Positions 16,205-23,880 of a stretch of 36,219 bases of DNA are shown here, in pieces. Every line of letters begins with the position of its first letter. The stretch's first letter is position 1. The DNA comes from JAGGSN01 sp965603725. GTDB taxonomy: Bacteria; Zixibacteria; MSB-5A5; UBA10806; 4484-95. A model generated the notes under the pieces. The model saw nothing but the letters and a program-made list of their open reading frames with translations, searched no databases and was not told the DNA's origin. The stretch is from contig CBFDEC010000033.1 in assembly GCA_965603725.1 (NCBI GenBank), positions 1-36,219 of the forward strand, read 5' to 3'. The position numbers were made by a program, and so were the translations under genes.

Positions 16205-16988
16205 TATTGGAAACACCACTACAATGGTGGGTATATATGAGGCTGAAAAACTGACGGGTTTTTACCGTATAGCCTCAAAAACTAATAAAGAAACTGGCTT
16301 ATCCACAACAGCCGATGAGATTGGCCTGAAAATTCGCCAACTTTTGCAAATTCATCACCGGGCTGATGTTCCGGTGGAGAGACTGGCAGTCTGCTCGGTT
16401 GTGCCGGACCTGATACAAGTCTATACTAAAATGGCGGAGAAATATTTCAAGGCAAAAACCTGGGTGTTGGATCATAAAAGCGACCTTGGCATGAAAATCG
16501 ATGTCGACGAGCCGGCGCAGGTAGGCCCCGATCGTCTGGCAAATGCAATTGCAGTGAAGGAAATACATGGCAGTCCGGCAATAGTAGTTGACCTGGGAAC
16601 CGCCACGACTTTTGATGTTGTAAATGATAATGGCGATTATATCGGCGGAGCGATTGCTCCCGGTATTTTAACCTCCTCGGCGGAGCTTTTCCGGAAAGCA
16701 TCACGGCTGTTCCCGGTTCAGCTTGAAAAACCCGATAGGTGTATCGGCTCCAATACCGCCGACTCGATGAAATCGGGGATATTCTATGGCGCCCTGGGAA
16801 TGATCGATTACATAGTCGAGAAAATCATCGCCGAATTGGGGAAAAAGAAGGTGAAAGTAATCGCTACCGGCGGCTATGCTGAGATGTTTTCACTGCATTC
16901 GAAATATATTCAAAAAGTCGATCCTGTGCTAACGCTTGCAGGTTTGATTTTAGCATACAAGAGGAATAATGTAATCAATGATGTATAG
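16188..16988 (+). CDS. coaX: Type III pantothenate kinase
   Basis: First enzyme of coenzyme A synthesis, phosphorylating pantothenate. It has the ASKHA fold: phosphate-1 motif VDIGNTTT (5-12, D6), GPDR (113-116) and DLGTATTFD (135-143, catalytic D135), with an adenosine-site region ATGGYAEM near 227. The length of 266 aa is typical. It overlaps the end of recF by 17 bases and lies 12 bases before the thiolase gene. The CoA link with the two downstream acyl-CoA enzymes is suggestive but may be chance. Confidence 0.95.
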   Translation: MILAVDIGNTTTMVGIYEAEKLTGFYRIASKTNKETGLSTTADEIGLKIRQLLQIHHRADVPVERLAVCSVVPDLIQVYTKMAEKYFKAKTWVLDHKSDLGMKIDVDEPAQVGPDRLANAIAVKEIHGSPAIVVDLGTATTFDVVNDNGDYIGGAIAPGILTSSAELFRKASRLFPVQLEKPDRCIGSNTADSMKSGIFYGALGMIDYIVEKIIAELGKKKVKVIATGGYAEMFSLHSKYIQKVDPVLTLAGLILAYKRNNVINDV

Positions 16989-17000
16989 AAAGGAAGACTT

Positions 17001-18185
17001 ATGGAACTAAAAGACATAGTCTGTATCTCCGCCTGCCGCTCTCCTATGGGCAGATTTGGCGGAACTTTGAAAGATATGGCCGCTTATGATGTCGGGGCGG
17101 TATCGATTAAAGAAGCGGTAGAACGTTCCGGGCTAAAGCCTGAAGATATCGATGAGGTCATACTCGGCAGCTGCCGCCAGGCAGGCAATGGACCGAACCC
17201 CTCACGGACTGCGGCTGTTAGAGGAGGAATTCCCGAGACAATCCCGACTCAGACAATTAACATGGCCTGTCCGTCAGGGATGAAGGCGATTCAGCTTGCC
17301 AGCCAGTCGATTCGCCTGGGTGATTCCGAAATTGTACTTATCGGCGGCTTCGATTCGATGTCGACTATTCCCTACCTGATAAAAGGCGTCCGCTGGGATG
17401 GATTCAAGATGGGCGACAAGACTATTCTCGATGGCTGGGCCGATTCAATTGACCCATTAATAGGCCAGGGTATGGGTGGAACGGCTGAGAACCTCGTGGA
17501 TAAATATAAGATCAGCCGCGAAGCGCAGGATGAATTTGCCCTGTCGTCTCATATGAAAGCCGCTAAGGCTCAGGATGAGGGTTGGTTCGATGAGGAGATC
17601 GTTCCTGTCGAGGTCGTCACCCGGAAGCAGACAATCCAGTTTAATAAGGATGAAACCATACGGCGAGATACAACGATGGAAAAGCTGGCGAAACTGAGAC
17701 CGGCATTCCGCAAGGATGGCACAGTCACAGCCGGCAACGCCTGCGGCATGTCGGACGGTTCGTGCGCTTTAGTATTTACCAGCAGAGAGAAAGCAAAGGC
17801 ATCGGGCATACAACCGTTGTTTTCGGTTCATGCTTATTCTGCCGTGGCGGTTCCGCCATCGACGATGGGCGAAGGTCCCGGAGTGGCGATTCCTGAGTTG
17901 CTGAAATCAACCGGTATGACAATCGATGACCCTGACTTGATCGAGGTCAACGAGGCGTTTGCGATTCAGGTTCTATCGAACGAAAAAGCGCTCGGCTGGA
18001 ACCGTGACAAGCTCAACGTTCATGGCGGCGCAATAGCGCTTGGTCATCCAACCGGTATCTCCGGCGCCCGGATCATTGTGACATTATATTACGCTTTGAA
18101 AACCTATGACCATACAACCGGTCTGGCGGCAATCTGCGGCGGCGGCGGCGTTTCTATGGCGATGCTTATTAAGAGGGAGTCATAA
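17001..18185 (+). CDS. Thiolase (acetyl-CoA C-acetyltransferase)
   Basis: Joins or cleaves acyl-CoA chains by Claisen chemistry. The nucleophile is C90 in INMACPSGMKA. The other active-site blocks are VNEAFA (316-321), GGAIALGHPTGISGAR (342-357, H349) and CGGGGVSMAM (379-388, C379). The length of 394 aa is standard. It starts after a GGAAG site 12 bases behind coaX and is followed after one base by an enoyl-CoA hydratase gene, a natural beta-oxidation or butanoate-type pair. Biosynthetic versus degradative use is not decidable. Confidence 0.94.
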   Translation: MELKDIVCISACRSPMGRFGGTLKDMAAYDVGAVSIKEAVERSGLKPEDIDEVILGSCRQAGNGPNPSRTAAVRGGIPETIPTQTINMACPSGMKAIQLASQSIRLGDSEIVLIGGFDSMSTIPYLIKGVRWDGFKMGDKTILDGWADSIDPLIGQGMGGTAENLVDKYKISREAQDEFALSSHMKAAKAQDEGWFDEEIVPVEVVTRKQTIQFNKDETIRRDTTMEKLAKLRPAFRKDGTVTAGNACGMSDGSCALVFTSREKAKASGIQPLFSVHAYSAVAVPPSTMGEGPGVAIPELLKSTGMTIDDPDLIEVNEAFAIQVLSNEKALGWNRDKLNVHGGAIALGHPTGISGARIIVTLYYALKTYDHTTGLAAICGGGGVSMAMLIKRES

Positions 18186-18186
18186 G

Positions 18187-18957
18187 ATGAATGACTATAA
18201 GAATATTGCCTTTGATACTAAAGATAAAGTCGCCACGATTACACTTCAAAGAGAACCGCTTAATGTGCTCAATATCGAGATGATGGAGGAGATTAGCTCG
18301 GCATTGGAGTCTCTCGGTGATGGCGCTCAGTTGAAAGCCCTTGTCATAAAAGCAGTTGGTAAAGCGTTTTCCGCCGGCGTGGATGTCTCCGAACATACAT
18401 CTGAAATGGTCGAAAAGATGATACATACATTCCACAGAATGTTCCGTCTTCTGGATTGTCTGGAGTGCCCAACAGTATCGCTGGTTCATGGCGCAGCCCT
18501 CGGCGGCGGCTGTGAGCTTGCTTGTTTTTGCGATATGGCGCTGGCGGCTGAGGGCGTTAAGTTCGGTCAGCCGGAATTAAAGGTGGGAGTCTTTCCGCCG
18601 GTGGCCGCGGCGGCGTTTCCGCAGTATGGCTTTTTGAAAAGTATGTACGAATTAATCCTGGTGGGCGATACAATCAAAGCCGAACAGGCTAGGACTATCG
18701 GGCTGGTCAACCAGGTGTTCCCCCGTGATGATTTCGACAAACACTGCCAGGATTTCTTAACCAGGCTGACCTCGAATTCAGCGATTATCTTAAGATTTGC
18801 CAAGAAGGCAATCCGTGATGGCCTGAACAAGCCCTTCATTGAGGCTCTTGATATTGCCGAGAAACTTTACCTTGATGATATGATGGCGACAAAAGACGCC
18901 CATGAGGGCTTGGCGGCGTTTCTGGAAAAACGCCCGCCGAAGTGGGAAAATGAGTAG
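18187..18957 (+). CDS. Enoyl-CoA hydratase/isomerase (crotonase) family
   Basis: Crotonase-fold enzyme, hydrating or isomerising an acyl-CoA. The start is ATG at 18187, one base after the thiolase stop and behind GAGGGAG, giving 256 aa; the frame extends upstream inside the thiolase gene but without support. Oxyanion-hole blocks are KAFSAGVDVSEH (59-70) and GAALGGGCELA (102-112). Both catalytic Glu positions appear kept: E130 in GQPELKVGVFPP and E155 in LKSMYEL. The KVGVFPPVA block resembles cyclohexa-1,5-diene-1-carbonyl-CoA hydratases of anaerobic aromatic degradation, but no other genes of that pathway are here, so the substrate is left open. Confidence 0.9.
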   Translation: MNDYKNIAFDTKDKVATITLQREPLNVLNIEMMEEISSALESLGDGAQLKALVIKAVGKAFSAGVDVSEHTSEMVEKMIHTFHRMFRLLDCLECPTVSLVHGAALGGGCELACFCDMALAAEGVKFGQPELKVGVFPPVAAAAFPQYGFLKSMYELILVGDTIKAEQARTIGLVNQVFPRDDFDKHCQDFLTRLTSNSAIILRFAKKAIRDGLNKPFIEALDIAEKLYLDDMMATKDAHEGLAAFLEKRPPKWENE

Positions 18958-18970
18958 ACGATTTTTGGGT

Positions 18971-19009
18971 GTCGGGTTTCTCTCCGCCTGTGGCGGATCG
19001 GAACCCGAC
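18971..19009 (+). repeat. Nested hairpin after the acyl-CoA operon
   Basis: Outer arms GTCGGGTT (18971-18978) and AACCCGAC (19002-19009) enclose an inner hairpin TCCGCC-TGT-GGCGGA (18983-18997). It lies 13 bases after the hydratase stop and could end the transcript, although the following T-tract is weak. It is the first of a block of repeats filling the 391-bp gap to 19348. Confidence 0.55.
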
Positions 19010-19023
19010 CTGCTCATTTTGCG

Positions 19024-19204
19024 GTGTCGACCCTCTGGAGGCTGTGCCAAAAGCCTATTTAAGGTTGAAAATCTTATTCTAAAATTAAGCAGTTAGATTG
19101 CTTCGCCTATGGCTTGCAATGACTTACAGGAGCAGTCATTACGAGGAGCGGAGCGACGAAGTAATCTCACATGACTTTTGGCACAGCCTCTCTGCGGTCG
19201 ACAC
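19024..19204. repeat. Palindromic repeat GTGTCGACC/GGTCGACAC split by an insertion
   Basis: Left arm GTGTCGACC (19024-19032) and right arm GGTCGACAC (19196-19204) are the two halves of the compact palindrome present intact at 32570-32593. Similarity continues outside the arms (AATGGCYTGCAGAAAA on the right). The halves are separated by a 153-bp inverted-repeat element with a duplicated TCTG. Confidence 0.75.
19038..19190. mobile_element. MITE-like element, 153 bp, 16-bp perfect terminal inverted repeats, 4-bp TSD
   Basis: The ends are GAGGCTGTGCCAAAAG (19038-19053) and CTTTTGGCACAGCCTC (19175-19190), exact reverse complements. TCTG flanks both ends (19034-19037 and 19191-19194), and removing the element plus one TCTG recreates the uninterrupted palindrome seen at 32570-32593. 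The interior holds a second inverted repeat: AGATTGCTTCG...CAATGAC against GTCATTACGAGGAGCGGAGC and GACGAAGTAATCT, similar to a dispersed repeat type known from many bacterial genomes. There is no coding capacity, so a transposase would have to act in trans. Confidence 0.75.
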
Positions 19205-19220
19205 AATGGCCTGCAGAAAA

Positions 19221-19272
19221 GCAGGGCATGTCTCCCCGAGACATGCCAATTATAGGCAAGAATCGCCCGCCA
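19221..19272. repeat. Dispersed composite hairpin repeat, inverted copy
   Basis: Perfect arms GGCATGTCTC (19225-19234) and GAGACATGCC (19238-19247) around CCC, followed by AATTATAGGCAAGAATCGCC. The reverse complement aligns with the right part of the 13672-13738 repeat over about 48 bases, with a few substitutions and one indel. Confidence 0.7.
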
Positions 19273-19348
19273 TGTTCCACAATTACCTTGAATTCTACTA
19301 ACAATATCATTACAATAACTCCATGGTATAATTAAAATATCAGCAATT

Positions 19349-20284
19349 ATGGGAAACAAACCAAAAACCACAGACTGGTCAGAAGATCGTTTTAAAGACA
19401 TGCTGGTCTATCAGCGTAAGTTCATGTGGCATGATGACACTGTCGAGAAGCTGGCGGTTTGGATGGGGCTTCATCAGGGGATGACTGCGGTCGACGTCGG
19501 CTGCGGCCTGGGGTATCTGGGCTACACATTCTGGCCTTATTTTGGCGAGGGCGGATATTATATCGGCGTTGATTGCTCTCTGAAGTTGCTTGAGGATTCA
19601 TCGAAAGCATCGGCTGACTGGGCTTCAGGCGGCGATGCCTCTTTTGTTAATGGCGACGCTTATAACATTCCCCTTGCCGATAACTCTGCGGATTGGATCA
19701 TGTGCCAGGTAGTGCTTATGCATCTTGAGAAACCTGAAGCCGCCCTGGCTGAGATGGTTCGAGTTGCCAAACCTGGCGGGCTAATCATGTGCAACGAACC
19801 GGACAACCTGTCATCGATGCTGATTAAACGATACAACTCAATACCAGAGTTAAGTACTGAGGAGCTATTGTTATCGTTTAAGATAGCGCTGGTTTGCAAC
19901 AAAGGCCGTATAAAACTTGGGCAGGGGGATACCAATATCGGTATAAAAGTTGTTCACATGATGCATGAATTGGGGCTGACAAATGTTGATGCCCGGATAA
20001 ACGACGGTGTATGGTTTATAGAACCGCCCTATGAAGGTCCAATACAGCAGCATCGTTTAAAAATTGTAAAAAAAAATATGCTGGATGAAAAGGAATACAA
20101 ATTTTGGGAGAAGCGAACTAAAGAGGAGTTTTTGGCCGGCGGGGGCGATCCGGAAGAATATGACCGTTACGTTGCCATAGGCGACCGGCTAAGACCGATT
20201 ATCAAAGTGCAATTTGAAAAAGATGAGTTTTTCGCCTGCGGTTCCAATGATCTTTATATTATTAAAGGTACTAAGCCAAATTAG
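19349..20284 (+). CDS. Class I SAM-dependent methyltransferase
   Basis: Methyltransferase of the UbiE/type-11 sort. SAM motif I is AVDVGCGLGYLG (47-58), the acidic end of strand 2 is GVDCS (near 75), and DASFVNGDAYNIPLAD leads to motif IV (ADWIMCQVVLMHL). EMVRVAKPGGLIMCNEPDN is the typical post-motif. The 311 aa include a C-terminal extension of about 130 residues that I do not recognise. The substrate is unknown. It stands alone after the repeat cluster; the RBS in front of the ATG is weak. Confidence 0.85.
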   Translation: MGNKPKTTDWSEDRFKDMLVYQRKFMWHDDTVEKLAVWMGLHQGMTAVDVGCGLGYLGYTFWPYFGEGGYYIGVDCSLKLLEDSSKASADWASGGDASFVNGDAYNIPLADNSADWIMCQVVLMHLEKPEAALAEMVRVAKPGGLIMCNEPDNLSSMLIKRYNSIPELSTEELLLSFKIALVCNKGRIKLGQGDTNIGIKVVHMMHELGLTNVDARINDGVWFIEPPYEGPIQQHRLKIVKKNMLDEKEYKFWEKRTKEEFLAGGGDPEEYDRYVAIGDRLRPIIKVQFEKDEFFACGSNDLYIIKGTKPN

Positions 20285-20432
20285 CTAAATGTTCGGTCAG
20301 GTCGTAGGTTTCTCGACTATAACCTAACGGTTAATGGGGCCACACGAGGACAGGCTGTGTGCCGCTTAATAAATCTCTCACGACTTATGACCCAGCCTCA
20401 GAACATCTTTCACCAAAAAAATATTAATATAA

Positions 20433-20462
20433 TTGACTTGAACGGGATATCAATAGTATACT
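20433..20462 (+). promoter_or_regulatory. Putative promoter of the beta-barrel gene
   Basis: TTGACT (20433-20438), an 18-base spacer and TATACT (20457-20462), 56 bases before the start at 20519. Upstream, the gap also holds a CACAC/GTGTG hairpin (20341-20361). Confidence 0.45.
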
Positions 20463-20518
20463 CTTCCCATGATATAAAAATTAACTCAATAATCTTATTT
20501 AGCCTTGGGAGGCGTTAG

Positions 20519-22285
20519 ATGTTAAAAAGAACCTTTTTGTTAAGCGCTGTCATTTTCACGCTGAGTGCATCGTTATGCTTCGGTTGGGTCGAGTCATTCA
20601 GGTCGGTATCAAGCGGAAACCTGTTTTACGGAGATTTCGATAATGATCTTGACCCCATTTATATATGGGATAATGATGGCTATCGGCTGTACTCGACACT
20701 GTCAAACCTGTCGTCATCGACAGACAGATTTATCTCTAATGCCAATAACGGCGTATATCTGTTTGGAACATCGGGTAATTTCAAAATTCCAGAAGTTGCC
20801 GGCTGGAAAAGCAGATCGATGTTAGTAGTTGAACTTGCCGACTATCGCGACGATGATAGTACATCTTTAGATACCGATTGGAACGGCTTTTCTGATATAT
20901 TTGGTCAGGGATACCTCTCAGGGAACTGGGTTATCAACTATGATGATGATGATGACGGCGCATTCGATCGAAAGCTTAATATCAGCACATCCTCTGATAA
21001 TTTTGACCTTTTGAAAAGACGCGATTGGGCTTTTGTTCACTGCTATAAACGCGATGATATCAGAATCGGCCTTAGCATAAGTCATAGAGGATTTGGCAAT
21101 AACTACTCGGAAAACAACCGTAGTTCAGGTTTGTTTAATAACACAATGCCGACTCATAACTTCTCTTATTCATATAACATGGTTGAAACTACTGAACCGG
21201 CCTCAGACGTTACGGTAATCGAAACAGAAACCGGTAATTTTAAATCCACTTCAAATGCTCCGGCTAATATTTTTAATCTGGCAATCGAAGCGCCGTTTTA
21301 TTTGATCCCCAATTCGGAGTTAAGATTTGATATTATTTATGAGAAACGTACTGATGAATCAAAAATAGATGACAGTTATTACCGTTTTAGCGACGATCAA
21401 TCTTTTCCCGATAGCGCTGATTGGACCAGGAGAACTGAATCTGTCATCGTCGATTCGGTACAGAACGGTTCTATCTTTACTCCTCAAATTAGATTAACCA
21501 AACACTGGAACAAGAAAACTTACAGCTGGTTTGACCTTTCTTACGGTTTTGGTTCTTTTGACGCTAATATGGTATTTGCCGATAGATACGATTTCAGAAG
21601 CGAAACGGGAAATCTGTCCGATACTGCCGTAAGCACAAGAGACTACGATTACCTGATTAGCCAGTCCGGCGAAACAAAGCATCGCAATTTCGGGATTTAT
21701 CACAAAACAGCGGTTAACTTTACTGAAAACTTTACATTCTCAGCCGGTATGAGATACAACTTGATTTCATATAAGACTGATTGGGTTGCGGATTCATCAA
21801 GAATAATTAGAAGAGTTTTCGATAATGGCGACGGCGTGGATGACGCATCCGATACTACGCTGTACAGCTTAACAAGCTCGATTAAATTTAACTTAGTCGA
21901 TGAAACTAAATACAAAATTTTCAATTTGCCAGTGGCAATGGAATACTCCTATAAACGTTGGACATTTCGTTTTGGGGCCGAACATACTATTTTTAAGACG
22001 ACCAACACTCAAAATTATAATGTAACCGAAGCAACTCAGACACAGCGAATCATTACCCTGGGCGACGGCACATCCGATACCACATATTACGATGATGAAT
22101 ACCTTTCCACAGGCGAATCTACCGAATCCAAAACCAGTTCGACGAATTTTGTTTATGGTCTGGAGTTCAGGGCTAACGACCATCTTAAAGTTGAACTGCT
22201 GCAGTATATGGCATCGGCAAACACTGATATTCTGAATACAGATTTCTATCGGCAATTTAGGATTTCTTTAACCGTGCTGTTTTAA
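20519..22285 (+). CDS. Predicted outer-membrane beta-barrel protein
   Basis: A 588-aa secreted protein with a clear signal peptide (MLKRTFLLSAVIFTLSASLCFG, cleavage near 22). The body is rich in alternating aromatic/hydrophobic strands separated by acidic Asp/Ser turns, for example DDDDD near 141-145. The last strand ends in Phe (RQFRISLTVLF), as outer-membrane barrels do. I do not recognise a named family; there is no TonB box or plug motif. A GGGAGG site precedes the ATG. A porin, adhesin or T9SS-associated barrel are possible; the location call is firmer than any function. Confidence 0.7.
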   Translation: MLKRTFLLSAVIFTLSASLCFGWVESFRSVSSGNLFYGDFDNDLDPIYIWDNDGYRLYSTLSNLSSSTDRFISNANNGVYLFGTSGNFKIPEVAGWKSRSMLVVELADYRDDDSTSLDTDWNGFSDIFGQGYLSGNWVINYDDDDDGAFDRKLNISTSSDNFDLLKRRDWAFVHCYKRDDIRIGLSISHRGFGNNYSENNRSSGLFNNTMPTHNFSYSYNMVETTEPASDVTVIETETGNFKSTSNAPANIFNLAIEAPFYLIPNSELRFDIIYEKRTDESKIDDSYYRFSDDQSFPDSADWTRRTESVIVDSVQNGSIFTPQIRLTKHWNKKTYSWFDLSYGFGSFDANMVFADRYDFRSETGNLSDTAVSTRDYDYLISQSGETKHRNFGIYHKTAVNFTENFTFSAGMRYNLISYKTDWVADSSRIIRRVFDNGDGVDDASDTTLYSLTSSIKFNLVDETKYKIFNLPVAMEYSYKRWTFRFGAEHTIFKTTNTQNYNVTEATQTQRIITLGDGTSDTTYYDDEYLSTGESTESKTSSTNFVYGLEFRANDHLKVELLQYMASANTDILNTDFYRQFRISLTVLF

Positions 22286-22351
22286 TTAATACAATTAGCA
22301 AGTCGGTCGGCCTCCAGGCGAAGCGAAAATGCCGACAATAGGAATGCTCAT

Positions 22352-23842
22352 CTATTTTAGCAACACCATCCGCCTTGATTCCGAATAATTATCTACTTGT
22401 ATTCGATAGAAATAGATTCCGCTGGATAACTCCGATGCATTAAATATAACAGTATGCATCCCGCCTTGCCTTTGTTCATCAACCAATGTCTGGATTTCTC
22501 TGCCAAGCAGGTCATATATCTTAAGTGTCACAAACTGCGGCTCGGATAAAGCAAATGAGATTGTCGTTGTGGCGTTGAACGGATTGGGGTAATTCTGCAG
22601 CAGAGCAATTCGGTCTGGAATTTGAACTTGATGATTTGCTATACCAACCTGTACCGAATCACCACCGCCATAGGCGCCCATATCGCTTCTTAGTTCACCC
22701 AGCCCCCAATCACAATCAAGCAAGCTGTCGAGTATATCGGGATGGCCAGCATCGATGCAGGGTGAATCATAGGGATCGCCGCATTCAATTGCCATCAGGT
22801 GAAAATCGCCGTTATTGGGGTCGCGGAAGAGAGGGTCAACGTCGATGTTGCCTTCGCCTTCCCAGCCGCCCTGGATATTGCAATATCTAAATTCCGGCAA
22901 ACCGCCGCTGTAGCTGATTTCAGGCCCATATTGAGCATAATTACCCCAAAAGATACTATTACTTATTAAAGCATCGGAATGCTCGCCAAAAAAACCGCCG
23001 CCAACCGTAGAGATGTTAGCGGTAATAGTATTATTGGTTATTACTGGGGTAGATATATTACAGAAAATTCCTCCGCCGCTGGCAGCTGAATTACCATTTA
23101 TAACATTATTAGCCAATAATGGATTGTTGCAACAATAAAAGAATATAGCTCCTCCTTTAGAAACCTGTGATCTGGCAGAATTATTGCTAATTATGTTATT
23201 GCAAATTAAAGGATTAGAGTCTAGGCAAGAAATTCCACCTCCCCATAAACCAGCATCATTTTCTATTATTACATTGTTAGTTACTATTGCATCTGCGTGA
23301 CTTAGTTCAATACCGGCACCGCTGGTAGCAAAAGGGTCAGGGTCAGATGTCGTATTTCCTATTATCAGATTATTGGATATCAATGGAGTACAATTTTGGC
23401 AAGTTATTCCCCCTCCACCAATTGAACCGTTATTCCCGGCGATAATGTTATAGCATATTGTTATATCGGCTTCGCAACAATAAACGCCCCCAGCAGGCGC
23501 CCCATCTCCATTTTGGATAGTAAAGCCAATTAGCATTGCGGTACTGTCCTGACACATACAATTAACAACAGGACCTAATTGATAACCATCTAAAATAGTT
23601 GAAGCAATAAATGCGCTATCACCGGTTGTAAGATATAAAGAACCTATAACAATATTTTTGCTTTCCACAATAATAAATCCCCAATACGTCCCGGGCTGTA
23701 CCAGCACCGTATCGCCATCAGCGCTGGCGTCTATGCCCTCTTGAATAGTTTCATAATCATCAGGCACATTGATAATCGTTGCCGATGCAGAAAAACAAAT
23801 ACCGATAACGAATATAGACATTAGAAAAACAGATTTTCTCAT
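22352..23842 (-). CDS. Secreted right-handed beta-helix protein with T9SS type A sorting domain
   Basis: A signal peptide (MRKSVFLMSIFVIGICFSASA) is followed by a polygalacturonase-like beta-helix. The entry motif is INVPDDYETIQEGIDAS with GDTVLVQPGTY, then repeated coils of the type GGGIxC...NPxIxNNxI between about 115 and 330. Many coils place a Cys at the same spot (GGVYCC, GGGITC, GGGISC, GGGIFC). A conserved linker (DPLFRDPNNGDFHLMAIECGDPYDSPCIDAG) precedes residues ~412-496, the C-terminal sorting domain (LLQNYPNPFN, IYDLLGREI, SGIYFYRI, MVLLK). No catalytic residues were recognised. It lies 38 bases behind a paralog on the same strand, so the two form a tandem duplicate. Confidence 0.88.
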   Translation of the reverse strand: MRKSVFLMSIFVIGICFSASATIINVPDDYETIQEGIDASADGDTVLVQPGTYWGFIIVESKNIVIGSLYLTTGDSAFIASTILDGYQLGPVVNCMCQDSTAMLIGFTIQNGDGAPAGGVYCCEADITICYNIIAGNNGSIGGGGITCQNCTPLISNNLIIGNTTSDPDPFATSGAGIELSHADAIVTNNVIIENDAGLWGGGISCLDSNPLICNNIISNNSARSQVSKGGAIFFYCCNNPLLANNVINGNSAASGGGIFCNISTPVITNNTITANISTVGGGFFGEHSDALISNSIFWGNYAQYGPEISYSGGLPEFRYCNIQGGWEGEGNIDVDPLFRDPNNGDFHLMAIECGDPYDSPCIDAGHPDILDSLLDCDWGLGELRSDMGAYGGGDSVQVGIANHQVQIPDRIALLQNYPNPFNATTTISFALSEPQFVTLKIYDLLGREIQTLVDEQRQGGMHTVIFNASELSSGIYFYRIQVDNYSESRRMVLLK

Positions 23843-23880
23843 TTTACCCTCAAAAAGTTAACAGAAACACCTTTAGCTTC

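Noticed and set aside
18106..18186. Longer N-terminus for the enoyl-CoA hydratase
   Set aside because: The extension overlaps conserved thiolase C-terminal coding; ATG 18187 has an RBS and gives the family length.
19098..19301. Open frame across the repeat cluster
   Set aside because: It runs through the MITE interior and the GTCGAC palindrome half, so the frame is a product of repeats.
22286..22351. Terminator between the beta-barrel and beta-helix genes
   Set aside because: Only an imperfect GTCGG/CCGAC pairing with no T-tract was found, too weak to call.
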